Source: Actinomycetes bacterium (GTDB lineage: Bacteria > Actinomycetota > Acidimicrobiia > Acidimicrobiales > Microtrichaceae). From it: a DNA stretch of 5,920 bases. The notes beneath the pieces were generated by a model. The model was not told the origin of the DNA and did no database searches. It saw nothing but the letters and a program-made list of their open reading frames with translations. The translations under genes were made by a program, and so were the position numbers. Shown here in pieces: positions 1 to 5,386 of the stretch; position 1 is the first letter of the stretch; the number at the start of each line of letters is the position of its first letter. The stretch lies in the NCBI GenBank assembly GCA_023427825.1, contig JAEZAI010000298.1, positions 1 through 5,920 of the forward strand, written 5' to 3'.

Positions 1-1145
1 GGTTGGTAGAGGCGGGAGCGGTCGAGTTCGAGGTGGCGGACGAGTTCGTTGTCGATGAAGACGTCGGCTCTTGTCTTGTCGATCACGACGAGTGCTGCTC
101 GGCGGTGGTGTTCGACACCGACGTGGATGACGACGCGGTCGGCTTTGACGCATCCGGTGGCGTTGACAGTGGCGGGGATGGTCTTGGTCCAGGTGGGGTG
201 CTCGAGCGGCTCGTCGGAGGGTCCAGCAGCACAGCTGGCGCGCCAGCGTTCGATCGGGATGGATCGGCCGATGCCCTGGTGGGGTCGTTCGGTGTTGTAG
301 ATGCGACAGAACTCGTCGAGGTCGGCCTGGAGTTCCTCGATGCTGGCGTGCACGCGGCGGCGTCGTTTGCGGAGCCATCGCTTGAGCGTCTGCTGGAACC
401 GTTCGACCTTGCCGGCGGTCTCCGGGTGATGGGGTCGGCTGGTGATCGGTCGCACACCGGCGTCTCGGAGCTGGGCTTCGAAGAACACCTCGAAGTGGCG
501 GAGCTTGCCGGAGAAGCACAGCCCGTTGTCCGAGAGCATCCCAGCGGGCAGGCCCCAGCGTTGCGCGCCGTGGCAGAACGTGGCCCACGCTTCTTCGCTG
601 GTCGCCTCCGTGACGGCCCGCGAGCAGATCGCGACCCGTGAGTGGTCGTCGACGATGTTGAAGATCTTCACCATCCCCGTCGCGATCACCCAGTCGGTGT
701 GGTCGATCTGCCACATCTCGTTCGGCGCGGGCGCCTCGAAACGCCGCAACGCTGTCTTCGGCCGCTTCTGAGGTTGCGGGACCACCTGCCCGTTGCGCAC
801 CAGGATCCGATGAACCGTCGCCACCGACGGCACCCGCTCCACATCGCCACGGCGAGCGAGATGCCAATGGATCGATCGGGCTCCGTGATCGAGACCCGCG
901 TCCTCGAGCTCCTTGCGCAACCGCAGCACCAGATCCTCGATCCCCACAGCAACCAGCTGCGGCGAACTCCGCGGCCGCCGTGACCGTTCCTCGAGACCAT
1001 CGAGGCCCTCCGCTCGAACCCGGGCCACGTACTTGTAGAACACCGCCCGCGACACACCCTCGTCGCGACACAACGCCGACACGTTGATCGACGCACGAGC
1101 GTGCTCATCCAGCGCGTACGCCGCCGCGCTTGCCTTCACCGACAT
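1..1145 (-). CDS. IS481-family DDE transposase, C-terminus cut by window edge
   Basis: This is an open reading frame of 381 codons from ATG at 1145 down to the left edge with no stop; it needs leftward reading because the 3' end lies outside. Residues about 10-55 form a helix-turn-helix region (SALCRDEGVSRAVFYKYV), and about 88-118 a second HTH-like segment (RSIHWHLARRG...VATVHRILVRNG). The RNase-H-like rve catalytic core follows: WQIDHTDW with first Asp148, LSDNGLCFSG with Asp206, and HPETAGKVERF with probable catalytic Glu248. YNTERPHQGIG near 283-293 is the usual end-of-core motif. About 80 further residues form a C-terminal domain. The protein cuts and joins IS ends during transposition. 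No frameshift or internal stop is visible, so it may be active. The start at 1145 is preferred over the in-frame ATG at 1166 because a strong ribosome-binding site sits 8 nt before it. IS481 is favoured over IS3 because a single frame encodes both HTH and catalytic core. Confidence 0.93.
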   Translation of the reverse strand, partial: MSVKASAAAYALDEHARASINVSALCRDEGVSRAVFYKYVARVRAEGLDGLEERSRRPRSSPQLVAVGIEDLVLRLRKELEDAGLDHGARSIHWHLARRGDVERVPSVATVHRILVRNGQVVPQPQKRPKTALRRFEAPAPNEMWQIDHTDWVIATGMVKIFNIVDDHSRVAICSRAVTEATSEEAWATFCHGAQRWGLPAGMLSDNGLCFSGKLRHFEVFFEAQLRDAGVRPITSRPHHPETAGKVERFQQTLKRWLRKRRRRVHASIEELQADLDEFCRIYNTERPHQGIGRSIPIERWRASCAAGPSDEPLEHPTWTKTIPATVNATGCVKADRVVIHVGVEHHRRAALVVIDKTRADVFIDNELVRHLELDRSRLYQ

Positions 1146-1153
1146 CGAGATCA

Positions 1154-1160
1154 CCTCTCC
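1154..1160 (-). promoter_or_regulatory. Ribosome-binding site of the transposase, fixes the start at 1145
   Basis: Read leftward, the sequence is GGAGAGG followed by 8 nt and then ATG at 1145. This is a near-ideal Shine-Dalgarno spacing. The site lies inside the coding frame if translation began at the upstream ATG at 1166, so it argues for the shorter protein. It is the only clear Shine-Dalgarno site I noticed ahead of a start codon in the window; the native chromosomal genes mostly look leaderless. Confidence 0.7.
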
Positions 1161-1196
1161 GGCCATGACCACCCAATCGGAGATCACAACCACAGG

Positions 1197-1202
1197 TGTC
1201 AA
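1197..1202 (-). promoter_or_regulatory. Possible -35 element of the transposase promoter
   Basis: Read leftward, positions 1202-1197 spell TTGACA, an exact match to the vegetative -35 consensus, 52 bp upstream of the transposase start. It forms part of the inner 12-bp end repeat. No convincing -10 hexamer lies 16-18 bp downstream (candidates are CGATTG or GATTGG), so the promoter call is weak. If real, transposase bound to the repeat would cover its own promoter. Confidence 0.3.
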
Positions 1203-1234
1203 CGATGTTGCGCGACATCAACTGTCCACGATGT
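1197..1234. repeat. Tandem 12-bp repeats at the IS right end
   Basis: TGTCAACGATGT at 1197-1208 recurs as TGTCCACGATGT at 1223-1234 with one mismatch, 26 bp apart start to start and in the same orientation. The sequence between continues with weaker similarity (GCGCGACATC after the first copy, CCCGAGACC after the second). Repeated motifs near an IS terminus usually mark where the transposase DNA-binding domain sits. The outer copy runs into the presumed terminus at 1248. The binding role is inferred; the repeat itself is directly visible. Confidence 0.6.
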
Positions 1235-1260
1235 CCCGAGACCGGACACGGGGTGTTCGC

Positions 1261-1273
1261 CCCAGGATCTGGG
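1261..1273 (-). terminator. Short hairpin after the PH-like gene, weak terminator candidate
   Basis: CCCAG-GAT-CTGGG forms a 5-bp stem with a 3-nt loop, 21 bases beyond the stop codon of the leftward gene ending at 1295. It is short and has no U-tract. It lies in the 46-bp strip between that gene and the presumed IS end, which otherwise contains nothing I recognise. Confidence 0.2.
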
Positions 1274-1294
1274 AACAGAGCGGGCGGGGTCGGA

Positions 1295-1678
1295 TCAGTG
1301 GTGGCGCTGGCCCGGCGGGATGCGCTCGCCGATGAACCAGGCCAGGCGCTCGCGGTCGGGGTGCTGGAGCACCACGCAGGCCGGGTGGTCGAGCGAGGTG
1401 TCGATGATCAGCACCTCCTCGTCCCGGTAGACGCACCAGAACTGCCGAGCGTCGGGCCGGCCAGGCACGGTGAAGTGCCCCGTGGCGAGGCGACCCGGCA
1501 CGTAGCCGCCGCCCACGCGCCACCCGAGCCCGTCCTTCACGTCGTGCACCGAACCGACCCGGGCCGAGGTGATGTGCACCATCGGGATCTCGAGGTGGCG
1601 CTTGAGGCACCAGACCTGGTCCACGCCATCGAGGTCGATCGTGACCTTGTCGTCGAACACCTGCACGTCGAGGGACAT
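1295..1678 (-). CDS. Conserved hypothetical protein, bacterial PH-domain-like
   Basis: The protein has 127 residues and starts at ATG 1678. Its pattern is that of a small mostly beta-strand protein: strands VQVFDD, KVTIDLDG, then IPMVHITSARVG at about 31-42, a glycine-rich turn LGWRVGGGYVPGRLATGHF at 51-69, QFWCVYRDEEVLIIDTS at 79-95, and VVLQHPDRERLAWFIGERI at 102-120 ending in a helix. This order (a 'P...I..A' strand, a 'PG....G.F' turn, 'FW.V......VL.I', and a terminal helix after 'DP') resembles uncharacterised actinobacterial proteins with a PH-like fold that I recall only by pattern. There is no signal peptide or membrane segment, so it should be cytoplasmic. Function is unknown. It is transcribed away from the FAD oxidase and shares its promoter region. 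The IS lies just past its 3' end and does not interrupt it. Codon use matches the native genes, not the IS. Confidence 0.8.
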   Translation of the reverse strand: MSLDVQVFDDKVTIDLDGVDQVWCLKRHLEIPMVHITSARVGSVHDVKDGLGWRVGGGYVPGRLATGHFTVPGRPDARQFWCVYRDEEVLIIDTSLDHPACVVLQHPDRERLAWFIGERIPPGQRHH

Positions 1679-1684
1679 GCGCCA

Positions 1685-1690
1685 ACGCTA
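1685..1690 (-). promoter_or_regulatory. -10 element for a leaderless transcript of the PH-like gene
   Basis: Read leftward the sequence is TAGCGT, then 6 nt, then ATG at 1678. This fits a TAnnnT -10 hexamer with transcription starting at or next to the A of the start codon. No Shine-Dalgarno sequence is present, which agrees with a leaderless mRNA. No good -35 is visible. Confidence 0.5.
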
Positions 1691-1735
1691 GGGGTGGACC
1701 GGACGGCGTCGGAAGAGTGGCTCTCGTCACGCCGG

Positions 1736-1771
1736 CGCCCGGACCGGGCCCCACCGCCGGGGCTCCGGGCG
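1736..1771. promoter_or_regulatory. Long interrupted inverted repeat in the divergent control region
   Basis: Outer arms CGCCCGGA (1736-1743) and TCCGGGCG (1764-1771) are exact inverse complements. Inside them GCCCC (1748-1752) pairs with GGGGC (1759-1763) around a 6-nt loop, with CCGG (1744-1747) left as a one-sided bulge. The structure lies upstream of both predicted transcription starts, so it would act as DNA, for example as an operator, and not as an RNA hairpin. It covers the -35 area of the FAD oxidase promoter. Chance symmetry is a real risk in sequence this G+C-rich. Confidence 0.35.
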
Positions 1772-1774
1772 TCG

Positions 1775-1780
1775 TAGCGT
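1775..1780 (+). promoter_or_regulatory. -10 element for a leaderless transcript of the FAD oxidase
   Basis: TAGCGT is followed by 7 nt and then GTG at 1788. It is the same hexamer, at nearly the same distance, as on the opposite strand for the divergent gene. Its position supports GTG 1788 as the start, because the alternative GTG at 1779 would overlap the hexamer. Confidence 0.5.
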
Positions 1781-1787
1781 GCCGGGC

Positions 1788-3179
1788 GTGAGCACCCCGG
1801 ACCACGTGCGGAGCCGGAGCCTGTGGCTCGAGACCTGCGGCGACGACCTGGCGCCACGGCCCGCGCTGTCGGGGGACGTGCAGGCCGACGTCGCGATCGT
1901 CGGTGGCGGCCTGACCGGGCTGTGGACCGCCCTGTACCTGCGCGAGCACGCGCCCGACTGCCGGGTCGTCGTGCTCGAGTCCGAGGTCTGCGGCTTCGGC
2001 GCGTCGGGCCGCAACGGCGGCTGGTGCTCGGCGCTCTTCCCGACGTCGCTCGACCACCTCGCCGTCCAGGCCGGGCGCCAGGCCGCGGTCGACCAGCACC
2101 GGGCGATGATCGACACCGTGGGCGTGGTCGGCGCCGAGGTCGAGCGACTCGGGATCGACTGCCACTGGGCGCACGGCGGCACGGTCACGGTGGCCACCAA
2201 CCCTGCACACGTCCCGCGGCTCCGCGGGTACGTCGACGAGCGCCGTCGCTGGGGCTTCGAGGACTCGGATGACCGCTGGCTCGGCCCCGTGCAGATGGCG
2301 GAGCGCGTCCGCCCGGTCGGCGGGATCGGCGGCGCCTACACCCCGCACTGCGCTGCCGTGCACCCCGCCCGCCTCGTCCGGGGGCTGGCGCACGCCGTCG
2401 AGCGGGCCGGCGCGACGATCCACGAGGGCAGCCGGGTGACGTCGATCCGCCGCGGCCGGGTGGCCACGGCCCATGGCACGGTCTCGGCCGACACGGTGCT
2501 GCGTTGCACGGAGGGCTACACCGCGCTGCTGCCCGGCGAGCGGCGCCGGATGCTCCCGCTCTACTCGCTGATGATCGCCACCGAGCCGCTCCCCGAGGAC
2601 ATCTGGGAACGCATCGGGCTGCAGGAGCGCGAGACGTTCAGCGACGGCCGCCACCTGCTCATCTACGGCCAGCGCACCGCTGACGGCCGATTCGCGTTCG
2701 GCGGCCGGGGCGCGCCGTACCACTTCGGCTCCGCCGTCAAGGACGCGTACGACCGTGACCGTGGCGTGGCCGAGGAGCTCGCCGCCGTCCTGCGCCAGCT
2801 CTTCCCTGCGCTGCGCGATGCGGCGATCACCCACCACTGGGGCGGCCCTCTGGGCGTGCCGCGGGACTGGGCGGCGTCGGTCCGCCTGGACCGCGCCACC
2901 GGCCTGGGCGAGGCCGGCGGCTACGTGGGCGACGGGGTGTCGACCACGAACCTGGCCGGCCGTACCCTGGCCGACCTGGTGCTCGGACGCGACACCGACC
3001 TGGTCCGCCTGCCGTGGGTCGACCACCGCTCGCCCGACTGGGAGCCCGAGCCCCTGCGCTGGGTCGGCGTCAACGCCGGGCGCGTGCTCGCCGGCGCCAC
3101 CGACCGGCGCGAAGCCCGTCGCCGGCGCCCCGCCCGCGTGCTCGAGGGCCTGCTCGGCCGGCTCACGGGCGGCCACTGA
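1788..3179 (+). CDS. FAD-dependent oxidoreductase, DAO family, gamma-glutamylputrescine-oxidase-like
   Basis: The protein has 463 residues from GTG 1788. It belongs to the DAO family of flavin amine oxidases, which oxidise C-N bonds with O2 or another acceptor. VAIVGGGLTGLWTALYL (about 35-51) is the dinucleotide-binding beta-alpha-beta loop, with Glu64 in VVVLESE at the ribose-binding position. FGASGRNGGWCSALFP (70-85) is the flavin-contact signature typical of PuuB-like and glycine/sarcosine-oxidase-like proteins. The substrate-binding part is in the middle, and GYVGDGVSTTNLAGRTLADLVLG near the C-terminus closes the FAD site. The N-terminal SLWLET also matches the SYW..T start common in PuuB-like proteins. 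There is no export signal or membrane helix. The tail is unusually Arg-rich. It is probably monocistronic: a hairpin follows and the next gene has its own promoter. The exact amine substrate cannot be read from sequence; a gamma-glutamylated amine is the family-based guess. GTG 1779 is a possible alternative start adding three residues. Confidence 0.9.
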   Translation: MSTPDHVRSRSLWLETCGDDLAPRPALSGDVQADVAIVGGGLTGLWTALYLREHAPDCRVVVLESEVCGFGASGRNGGWCSALFPTSLDHLAVQAGRQAAVDQHRAMIDTVGVVGAEVERLGIDCHWAHGGTVTVATNPAHVPRLRGYVDERRRWGFEDSDDRWLGPVQMAERVRPVGGIGGAYTPHCAAVHPARLVRGLAHAVERAGATIHEGSRVTSIRRGRVATAHGTVSADTVLRCTEGYTALLPGERRRMLPLYSLMIATEPLPEDIWERIGLQERETFSDGRHLLIYGQRTADGRFAFGGRGAPYHFGSAVKDAYDRDRGVAEELAAVLRQLFPALRDAAITHHWGGPLGVPRDWAASVRLDRATGLGEAGGYVGDGVSTTNLAGRTLADLVLGRDTDLVRLPWVDHRSPDWEPEPLRWVGVNAGRVLAGATDRREARRRRPARVLEGLLGRLTGGH

Positions 3180-3195
3180 CATCTCCGTGCTTCCG

Positions 3196-3232
3196 GCGTG
3201 AGTTCCGGTCGCCCAGCGACGACAGCTCACGC
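3196..3232 (+). terminator. Two-part hairpin after the FAD oxidase gene
   Basis: GCGTGAG (3196-3202) pairs exactly with CTCACGC (3226-3232), extended by one G-U and one U-A pair. After a 3x3 internal loop, GTCGC (3208-3212) pairs with GCGAC (3216-3220) around a CCA loop. It begins 16 bases after the stop codon. No U-tract follows, so it is either a non-canonical actinobacterial terminator or an mRNA 3'-end stabiliser. Confidence 0.55.
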
Positions 3233-3265
3233 AAGAACGACGGTGCGGAAGGAGACGGCACGAAC

Positions 3266-3282
3266 GCCGAACCCGGTTCGTT
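3266..3282. promoter_or_regulatory. Palindromic operator candidate upstream of ssuD-like gene
   Basis: GCCGAAC-CCG-GTTCGTT contains a perfect 13-bp dyad, CGAACC-C-GGTTCG (3268-3280). It overlaps the expected -35 region of the downstream promoter. The left arm, the 3-bp spacing and five of seven right-arm bases are identical to the dyad upstream of the Lrp-type regulator at 5352-5368. The Lrp-type protein is therefore the obvious candidate to bind it. Binding is inferred. Confidence 0.5.
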
Positions 3283-3301
3283 GGTCCGACGGGGCGGGCG
3301 C

Positions 3302-3307
3302 GACACT
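3302..3307 (+). promoter_or_regulatory. Possible -10 element of the ssuD-like gene
   Basis: GACACT lies 6 nt before GTG 3314, matching TATAAT at three positions including the conserved second A and final T. The spacing is again that of a leaderless message. The hexamer is weak, so the promoter may need activation. Confidence 0.35.
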
Positions 3308-3313
3308 TTCCCG

Positions 3314-4495
3314 GTGACCGAACCCTCCCCCGACTCCCCCACGGTCGAGCGCTCGCCGATCGCGGTCCACTGGTTCCTGCCCACCGGCGGCGACAGCCGC
3401 GACGTCGTCCCGAGCTCGCCGCAGTCGGCCCGCCCGCCGTCGCACTCGTACCTGGCCCAGATCGCCACCGCGTGCGACCAGCTCGGCTTCGACGCCGTGC
3501 TCACCCCCTGCGGCACCGGCTGCGAGGACGCCTGGATCTCGACGGCGTCGCTGATCCCGCTGACCGAGCGACTCCGGTTCCTGGTCGCGTTCCGGCCCGG
3601 GCTGCTGAACCCGACCCAGGCGGCGCAGATGGCGGCGACCTACCAGCAGATGTCGGGAGGGCGACTGCTGGTCAACATCGTGATCGGCGCCGAGCCGAGC
3701 GAGCTCGCCCGCTTCGGCGACTTCCGACCGAAGGACGACCGCTACCGGCGCGCCAGCGAGTTCCTGACGATCCTGCGCGGCGCGCTGATGTCGGAGTCGT
3801 TCGACTTCGACGGCGAGTTCTACCGGGTCGAGCGGGCCACCACCCGCAACTCGCCGGTCGCCCCACCCCCGATCTTCTTCGGCGGGGCCTCCGACGCAGC
3901 GGAGCAGGTGGCCGCGCAGCACGTCGACACCTACCTGGCCTGGGGCGAGCCGCCCGAGATGGTCGCCGAGCGCGTCGAGCGGATGCGGTCGCTCGCCGCG
4001 GCGGCCGACAGGCCCGAGGACCGGCCGCTCGAGTTCGGCATCCGCTTCCATGTGATCACCCGCGACACCGCGGACGTGGCGTGGGACGAGGCCGCCCGCC
4101 TGCTGCGGGGGATGGATCCGGAGGCCGTGGCCGCGGCCCGGGCCGACTTCGCCGCCACCGCATCGGTGGGCCAGCAGCGCATGGCCGACCTGCACCAGGG
4201 CACCGACGGCGTGCCCGACGACCCCCGGGCGCTCGAGATCTCTCCCAACCTGTGGGCGGGCGTCGGGCTGGTGCGGGGTGGCGCCGGCACCGTGCTCGTC
4301 GGCAGCCACCAGGAGGTGGCGGACCGGATCGAGGAGTACCAACGGATCGGGTTCCGCGAGTTCATCCTGTCCGGGTACCCCCACCTGGAGGAGGCGTGGC
4401 GGGTGGGCGACGGCCTTCTGCCGGAGCTGCGCTCGCGGGGGCTGATCGGCCCGGCGCCGGGCGCCGCCGCCGACAAGGTGTTCACGTTCCGGTGA
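3314..4495 (+). CDS. ssuD: FMNH2-dependent alkanesulfonate monooxygenase, SsuD-type (LLM family)
   Basis: The protein has 393 residues from GTG 3314; E. coli SsuD has 381. It releases sulfite from alkanesulfonates using reduced flavin and O2, as a cytoplasmic TIM-barrel enzyme. Similarity to SsuD as I recall it runs end to end: HWFLPTGGDSRD (19-30), GCEDAWISTASLIPLTERLRFLVAFRP (69-95), YLAWGEPPE (207-215), FGIRFHVITR (241-250), SVGQQRM (284-290), EISPNLWAGVGLVRGGAGTVLVG (308-330) and SGYPHLEEAWRVG (353-365). The known active-site residues are all kept: Cys70 (E. coli Cys54), Arg244 (Arg226), His246 (His228), Arg321 (Arg297) and Tyr355 (Tyr331). A six-residue insertion (around 297-305) precedes EISPNLW. 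The first 15 residues are an extra Pro/Ser-rich tail. Its stop overlaps the next start, so the two are one unit. No ssuE-type flavin reductase or ssuABC transporter gene is in view, so reduced flavin and import must come from elsewhere. The true substrate may differ from simple alkanesulfonates. Confidence 0.92.
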   Translation: MTEPSPDSPTVERSPIAVHWFLPTGGDSRDVVPSSPQSARPPSHSYLAQIATACDQLGFDAVLTPCGTGCEDAWISTASLIPLTERLRFLVAFRPGLLNPTQAAQMAATYQQMSGGRLLVNIVIGAEPSELARFGDFRPKDDRYRRASEFLTILRGALMSESFDFDGEFYRVERATTRNSPVAPPPIFFGGASDAAEQVAAQHVDTYLAWGEPPEMVAERVERMRSLAAAADRPEDRPLEFGIRFHVITRDTADVAWDEAARLLRGMDPEAVAAARADFAATASVGQQRMADLHQGTDGVPDDPRALEISPNLWAGVGLVRGGAGTVLVGSHQEVADRIEEYQRIGFREFILSGYPHLEEAWRVGDGLLPELRSRGLIGPAPGAAADKVFTFR

Positions 4496-5259
4496 GCGCC
4501 GGTGAGGTCGCGGACGCGGCGGACGCCCGCCCGGGCGGCCGGCTGCGGGTCGGCCTGCTCCTCTGCGACCACCTGGACCCGGGACCCGCCGCGGTCGCCG
4601 GCGACTACACCGAGCTCTATCCCGCCGCGTTCGGGCCGCACGGCCTCGACATCCGGATCTACGAGGCGACCAAGGGCGAGCTGCCGACCGACCTCGACGA
4701 GTGCGACGCCTGGATGACGTCGGGGTCCCGGCGCTCCGCGTACGAGGACGAGGGCTGGATCCACGACGCCCGCGACCTCATCGCCCGGCTGGCCGCCGAG
4801 CGCCGACCGCACGCCGGCATCTGCTTCGGCCACCAGCTGACCGCGCTCGCGCTGGGTGGCGAGGTCCAGCGGGCCGACGTCGGCTGGGGCGTGGGCGGCC
4901 GCACGTTCGACGTCGTCGCGCCGGCACCGTGGATGGACGACGTGGAGCGCTTCACCATCCTCATGAGCCACCGTGACCAGGTGACCCGGCTGCCCGACGG
5001 TGCCGAGCTCGTGGCCTCCGCGGAGTACTGCCCGGTGGGCGCCTTCCGGGTGGCCGACCACGTGTTCTGCGTGCAGGGCCACCCCGAGTTCGTGCCCGAC
5101 CTGTCCGCCACGCTCATGGAGATGCGCCGCGACGCGATCGGCGCGGAGGTGGTCGAGACCGGGCTCGCCTCGCTCGCTCCCCCCGCCCCGCCGCTCGACC
5201 AGGACCGCGTCGCCGGGTGGATCGCCCGGTTCTTCCGCCGTTCGCTCGGACGGGACTGA
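4492..5259 (+). CDS. Class I glutamine-amidotransferase-like protein, GMP-synthase-like / gamma-glutamyl-peptidase-like subgroup
   Basis: The protein has 255 residues from GTG 4492, which overlaps the stop of the upstream gene as GTGA, implying translational coupling. Only a poor Shine-Dalgarno match (AAGGTG, 4475-4480) precedes it. The whole protein is one class I amidotransferase domain with no synthase domain attached. The catalytic triad is visible: Cys111 in GICFGHQLTALALGG, and His197 and Glu199 in VFCVQGHPEF. The SHRDQVTRLPDGAELVAS block (159-176) and CPVGAFRV (180-187) are typical of the GMP-synthase-like subgroup. That subgroup includes plant gamma-glutamyl peptidase GGP1, whose GICFGHQ and CFQGHPEY motifs are very similar as I recall them. 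The protein could therefore remove a gamma-glutamyl group or supply ammonia from glutamine to a partner. The motifs are not those of the PuuD/C26 hydrolases. It presumably works on the same pathway as the monooxygenase. The exact reaction is unknown. Confidence 0.88.
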   Translation: MSAGEVADAADARPGGRLRVGLLLCDHLDPGPAAVAGDYTELYPAAFGPHGLDIRIYEATKGELPTDLDECDAWMTSGSRRSAYEDEGWIHDARDLIARLAAERRPHAGICFGHQLTALALGGEVQRADVGWGVGGRTFDVVAPAPWMDDVERFTILMSHRDQVTRLPDGAELVASAEYCPVGAFRVADHVFCVQGHPEFVPDLSATLMEMRRDAIGAEVVETGLASLAPPAPPLDQDRVAGWIARFFRRSLGRD

Positions 5260-5263
5260 GCCC

Positions 5264-5302
5264 GCCGCCCGAACACACCATCGAGGTGCGTCGTCGGGCG
5301 GC
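5264..5302 (+). terminator. Two-part hairpin after the amidotransferase gene
   Basis: GCCGCCCGA (5264-5272) pairs exactly with TCGGGCGGC (5294-5302), a 9-bp stem. Inside it CACC (5276-5279) pairs with GGTG (5285-5288) around a 5-nt loop. It starts 4 bases after the stop codon and is not followed by a U-tract. It probably ends the two-gene ssuD-like message before the regulator gene. Confidence 0.55.
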
Positions 5303-5349
5303 ACCAGGCTGCGAAATCCGTGGAATGGGATGCCGCTGACGACGAATCC

Positions 5350-5379
5350 TTGCCGAACGGCGTTCGGCCTCGCCACAAT
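5350..5379 (+). promoter_or_regulatory. Promoter of the Lrp-type regulator gene
   Basis: TTGCCG (5350-5355, four of six to TTGACA) and CACAAT (5374-5379, four of six to TATAAT) are separated by 18 bp. The -10 lies 7 nt before ATG 5387, so the transcript is probably leaderless; no Shine-Dalgarno sequence is present. It is the best two-part promoter in the window. Confidence 0.55.
5352..5368. promoter_or_regulatory. Perfect 17-bp palindrome in the regulator promoter, likely operator
   Basis: GCCGAACG-G-CGTTCGGC is an exact dyad centred at 5360. It overlaps the -35 hexamer and fills most of the spacer, where a bound protein would block RNA polymerase. It lies 18 bases before the start codon of an Lrp/AsnC-type gene, and many members of that family control their own gene. 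A related dyad precedes the ssuD-like gene at 3266-3282. Confidence 0.6.
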
Positions 5380-5386
5380 CGGGCAG

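Larger units (their letters stand above)
1..1248 (-). mobile_element. IS481-type insertion sequence, right-hand part (left end outside window)
   Basis: The segment holds one long leftward transposase gene followed, beyond its start codon, by a non-coding end of about 100 bp with repeated transposase-site-like motifs. I place the right end near 1248 because the leftward strand there begins TGTCCGG and IS481-family elements characteristically end in 5'-TGT...ACA-3'; the exact base is uncertain by a few positions. Base composition also differs from the neighbours: bases 61-120 have 37 G+C of 60 whereas bases 2881-2940 in the adjacent oxidase gene have 48 of 60 (only spot checks). The left end and any target-site duplication are outside the window, so completeness cannot be judged, but the visible transposase frame is open throughout. 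Confidence 0.85.

Noticed and set aside
3..641. Rightward open frame of 212 codons opposite the transposase
   Set aside because: It lies wholly antisense to the transposase gene, whose HTH and DDE motifs are unmistakable; the rightward protein is acidic low-complexity with no recognisable domain.
1164..1166. Alternative transposase start ATG at 1166
   Set aside because: It would add seven residues but has no ribosome-binding site, while the GGAGAGG site is correctly spaced for ATG 1145.
1779..1781. Alternative GTG start of the FAD oxidase at 1779
   Set aside because: It overlaps the TAGCGT -10 hexamer and lacks a ribosome-binding site; GTG 1788 fits the leaderless spacing. Only three residues differ.
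2686..2702. GCCGATT-CGC-GTTCGGC inside the oxidase gene, similar to the two promoter dyads
   Set aside because: It lies in coding sequence, the inner arm bases do not pair, and its codons fit the oxidase. I treat it as chance, but it lowers the weight of the two-site argument.
1218..3230. Leftward open frame of 670 codons across the oxidase gene
   Set aside because: It is antisense to the FAD oxidase and the divergent promoter. The Ala/Arg/Gly/Pro-rich product is typical of shadow frames in G+C-rich DNA, and the real proteins are on the other strand or in another frame.
3014..3313. Upstream extension of the ssuD-like frame by 100 codons
   Set aside because: The extension overlaps the oxidase gene in another frame, runs through the hairpin and operator, and is Arg/Pro/Ala-rich. 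SsuD homology begins only after GTG 3314.
3227..4384. Leftward open frame of 385 codons across the ssuD-like gene
   Set aside because: Antisense shadow of a gene with all SsuD active-site residues; no domain pattern in the leftward product.
4449..4462. Perfect 14-bp palindrome GCCCGGCGCCGGGC near the end of the ssuD-like gene
   Set aside because: It encodes the Gly/Pro/Ala-rich tail and consists only of G and C, so self-complementarity arises easily; there is no gene boundary at that spot.
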